Below the pieces are notes generated by a model. It was given only the letters and a program-made list of their open reading frames with translations. It searched no databases and had not been told where the DNA came from. This document shows positions 9,039-10,000 of a DNA stretch of 10,000 nucleotides, in pieces. Origin of the DNA: Chromera velia (Eukaryota; Sar; Chromeraceae); the NCBI GenBank assembly GCA_018398765.1, contig JAHBMJ010001451.1, forward strand, positions 9,109-19,108. Reading direction: 5' to 3'. Made by a program: the position numbers and the translations under genes. Every line of letters begins with the position of its first letter. The stretch's first letter is position 1.

Positions 9039-10000
9039 CTGCACACACACCGGTGCTCAGATGAGATGCACATGCGTTCTGGGTATACGAATCTGGTTCG
9101 GGACTTAGACAGAACAGACGCGTGAGTTTCGCGTAGATCTTTCGAAAGTTCAAACACACAAAGTGAGAGAGAGTGCGAAGCATATAGCGGATGTACTCAG
9201 TCACCCGCACATAGAGGGGGAGGGGGAAAGAGAGACAAGAGAGGGGGGAAAAGGGGAGGGAGAGATCACAGGGGAGAGAGAGGGGGGGGGGGGGAAGGGA
9301 CAGGGAGAACAAGAGAGAGCAGAAACCGTCATTACGATGGGATTCTTCGATTATATTTTCCTGCAGGCGCCAAGAGAAGAAAGGAACAAAGAACGGGAGA
9401 TGGAGGACAAAAATACTCACCCATGGTGTATTTTCGTTACATGGAGGTGCATTCCCGCCTCCTTCTTGAAAAGCGCCCTGCAGCAGTTGCATCTCCACCG
9501 AACGACTTCTCTGCCACCCTCTTCCACAATGACTTGCTCCCCGTCTCCCCTCCAGGATTTCCTCAAACCCCCTTCTCCTTCTTCATCCTTCGCAGCACCC
9601 TTCGCACTCGACCTCACCGGCACTTTCTCCCTCCGACTCAATTTCTTCTTCTCTTCTGTCTGGACGGAGGAAGGTGGAGGAGAGTCGGAGGGGAGGTACG
9701 GAGAGTGAGGAGGAGAGGCAACTGTCCCTTCTCGGTTGTCAGACTCTGCTTCGAGAGATGCTGCCAGCACGTGCACAGAGCGGCTGTCACGACTGGTTGA
9801 GGACACCCGAAGGGAAGCGTCTCCCGGTGTCGAGAGGAAGAGGAGACGCGCCTCTCGCCCCCCTCGGCGGAGACGGGCCCCCAACGACCTCTCGTGAGTG
9901 TACCGCAACCGCGACTTCACACTGTCCCTGTGGCGGTCCTCGTAGAACCGCTTCGAGGCCAAAAAAGCAAAGCCCCTCTCCTGCTTGCCAAGGAGGAAGG
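8009..10000 (-). CDS. C2H2 zinc-finger protein with 15 tandem CEHGR (CxH-x6-CxxC) modules, 5' partial, two exons visible
   Basis: Join on the minus strand: 10000-9421 then 9038-8009, about 535 residues in the window. The upstream exon stays open to the window edge. Domain order: a basic Arg/Lys-rich N-terminal part; a Ser/Pro and acidic linker; one C2H2 finger (about residues 170-191 of the visible protein) with C-x2-C-x3-F-x5-M-x2-H-x4-H spacing; a basic PNRRRR patch; a degenerate C-x2-H-x6-C-x2-C module; fifteen 18-residue CEHGRxRSxCKECGGx modules; and a basic tail ending at 8009. Each module carries one His and three Cys with zinc-ligand spacing, so zinc binding is likely but inferred. Nucleic-acid or protein binding is plausible from the finger and the basic charge. 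I recall similar CEHGR repeats in predicted proteins of algae and other protists, without a known function. Confidence 0.75.
8084..8893 (-). repeat. 54-bp coding tandem repeat, 15 copies (CEHGR modules)
   Basis: Fifteen units of 54 bp, all in frame and without indels, each encoding CEHGR-x-RS-x-CKECGG-x-SI. The last unit ends in CKS-N instead of CGG. Variation is concentrated in three codons: residue 6 (I, Q, R or K), residue 9 (R, E, Q, L, T or K) and residue 16 (G, S, A or N). A few silent changes occur elsewhere, such as CAT/CAC for His. Because 54 is a multiple of three and the unit lacks stops in other frames, long spurious open frames appear on both strands here. Confidence 0.95.
9039..9420 (-). 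other. Intron of the zinc-finger/CEHGR gene
   Basis: On the minus strand it starts GTGAGTATTT and ends GTGTGTGTGCAG, length 382. The sense strand is C/T-rich (plus strand GGGGAGAGAGAG, with a run of G near 9282-9294), as in the introns of the other gene. Confidence 0.65.
9421..10000 (-). CDS. Zinc-finger gene, upstream exon (open at window edge)
   Basis: Open from the window edge to 9421, where the minus strand reads CCATGG|GTGAGT, a strong donor. The final residues form a C2H2 finger: CNCC, Phe four residues after the second Cys, then HLHVTKIH. The visible start has ERGFAFLASKRFYEDRHRDS with no Met at the edge, so the true start lies upstream. The middle is Ser/Pro/Glu-rich and probably disordered. 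Just past the donor the unspliced frame meets a stop, as expected at an exon end. Confidence 0.75.

Noticed and set aside
8071-9498. Long minus-strand open frame (475 codons) with repeated FASMGEYALSAKSAG
   Set aside because: It is the out-of-frame reading of the 54-bp array. The repeat length is a multiple of three and no stop occurs in the unit, so several frames stay open. The CEHGR frame has the Cys/His pattern and fits the splice phase.

Overview
This is eukaryotic nuclear DNA. Coding exons are short, the introns have GT...AG ends and are loaded with microsatellites, there are no bacterial-style operons, and one gene carries a long tandem array of cysteine/histidine modules. The texture (many pyrimidine-rich introns, GCAG acceptors, CEHGR-type repeats) suggests an algal or protist genome, such as a chromerid or other alveolate or a stramenopile. 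That assignment is a guess from memory of similar predicted proteins; nothing in the window proves it.

Two convergent genes account for the coding sequence. The first (+ strand, 203-5615, 5' end outside the window) is an RCC1-type beta-propeller protein. I rebuilt nine exons by hand. The reading phase closes across every junction, split codons regenerate sensible residues (for example Trp at 1149/1533 and Gly at 4046/4573), and the joined protein shows RCC1 blade motifs that no single open frame contains. The last exon adds a charged coiled coil and a basic, low-complexity tail.

The second gene (- strand, 10000-8009, 5' end outside the window) joins an exon ending in a canonical C2H2 zinc finger to an exon carrying one degenerate and fifteen near-perfect 18-residue CxH-x6-CxxC modules. 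The modules are almost invariant except at three positions, where the residue changes from module to module. This is the most unusual feature of the window.

Between the two 3' ends (5616-8008) I see no convincing gene. It holds an AT-rich stretch (5630-6240) with a possible poly(A) signal and short palindromes. Next comes a segment whose minus strand is CT/GT-rich like the introns of these genes, then a large CT/GA foldback microsatellite at 7529-7742.

The introns of the RCC1 gene each carry a different simple repeat: CA, CTCA, CT-GT (twice), a CAAT/AAGT/GAAT mosaic with higher-order structure, and AAGAG. Exon coordinates come from reading splice signals by eye, without transcript evidence.
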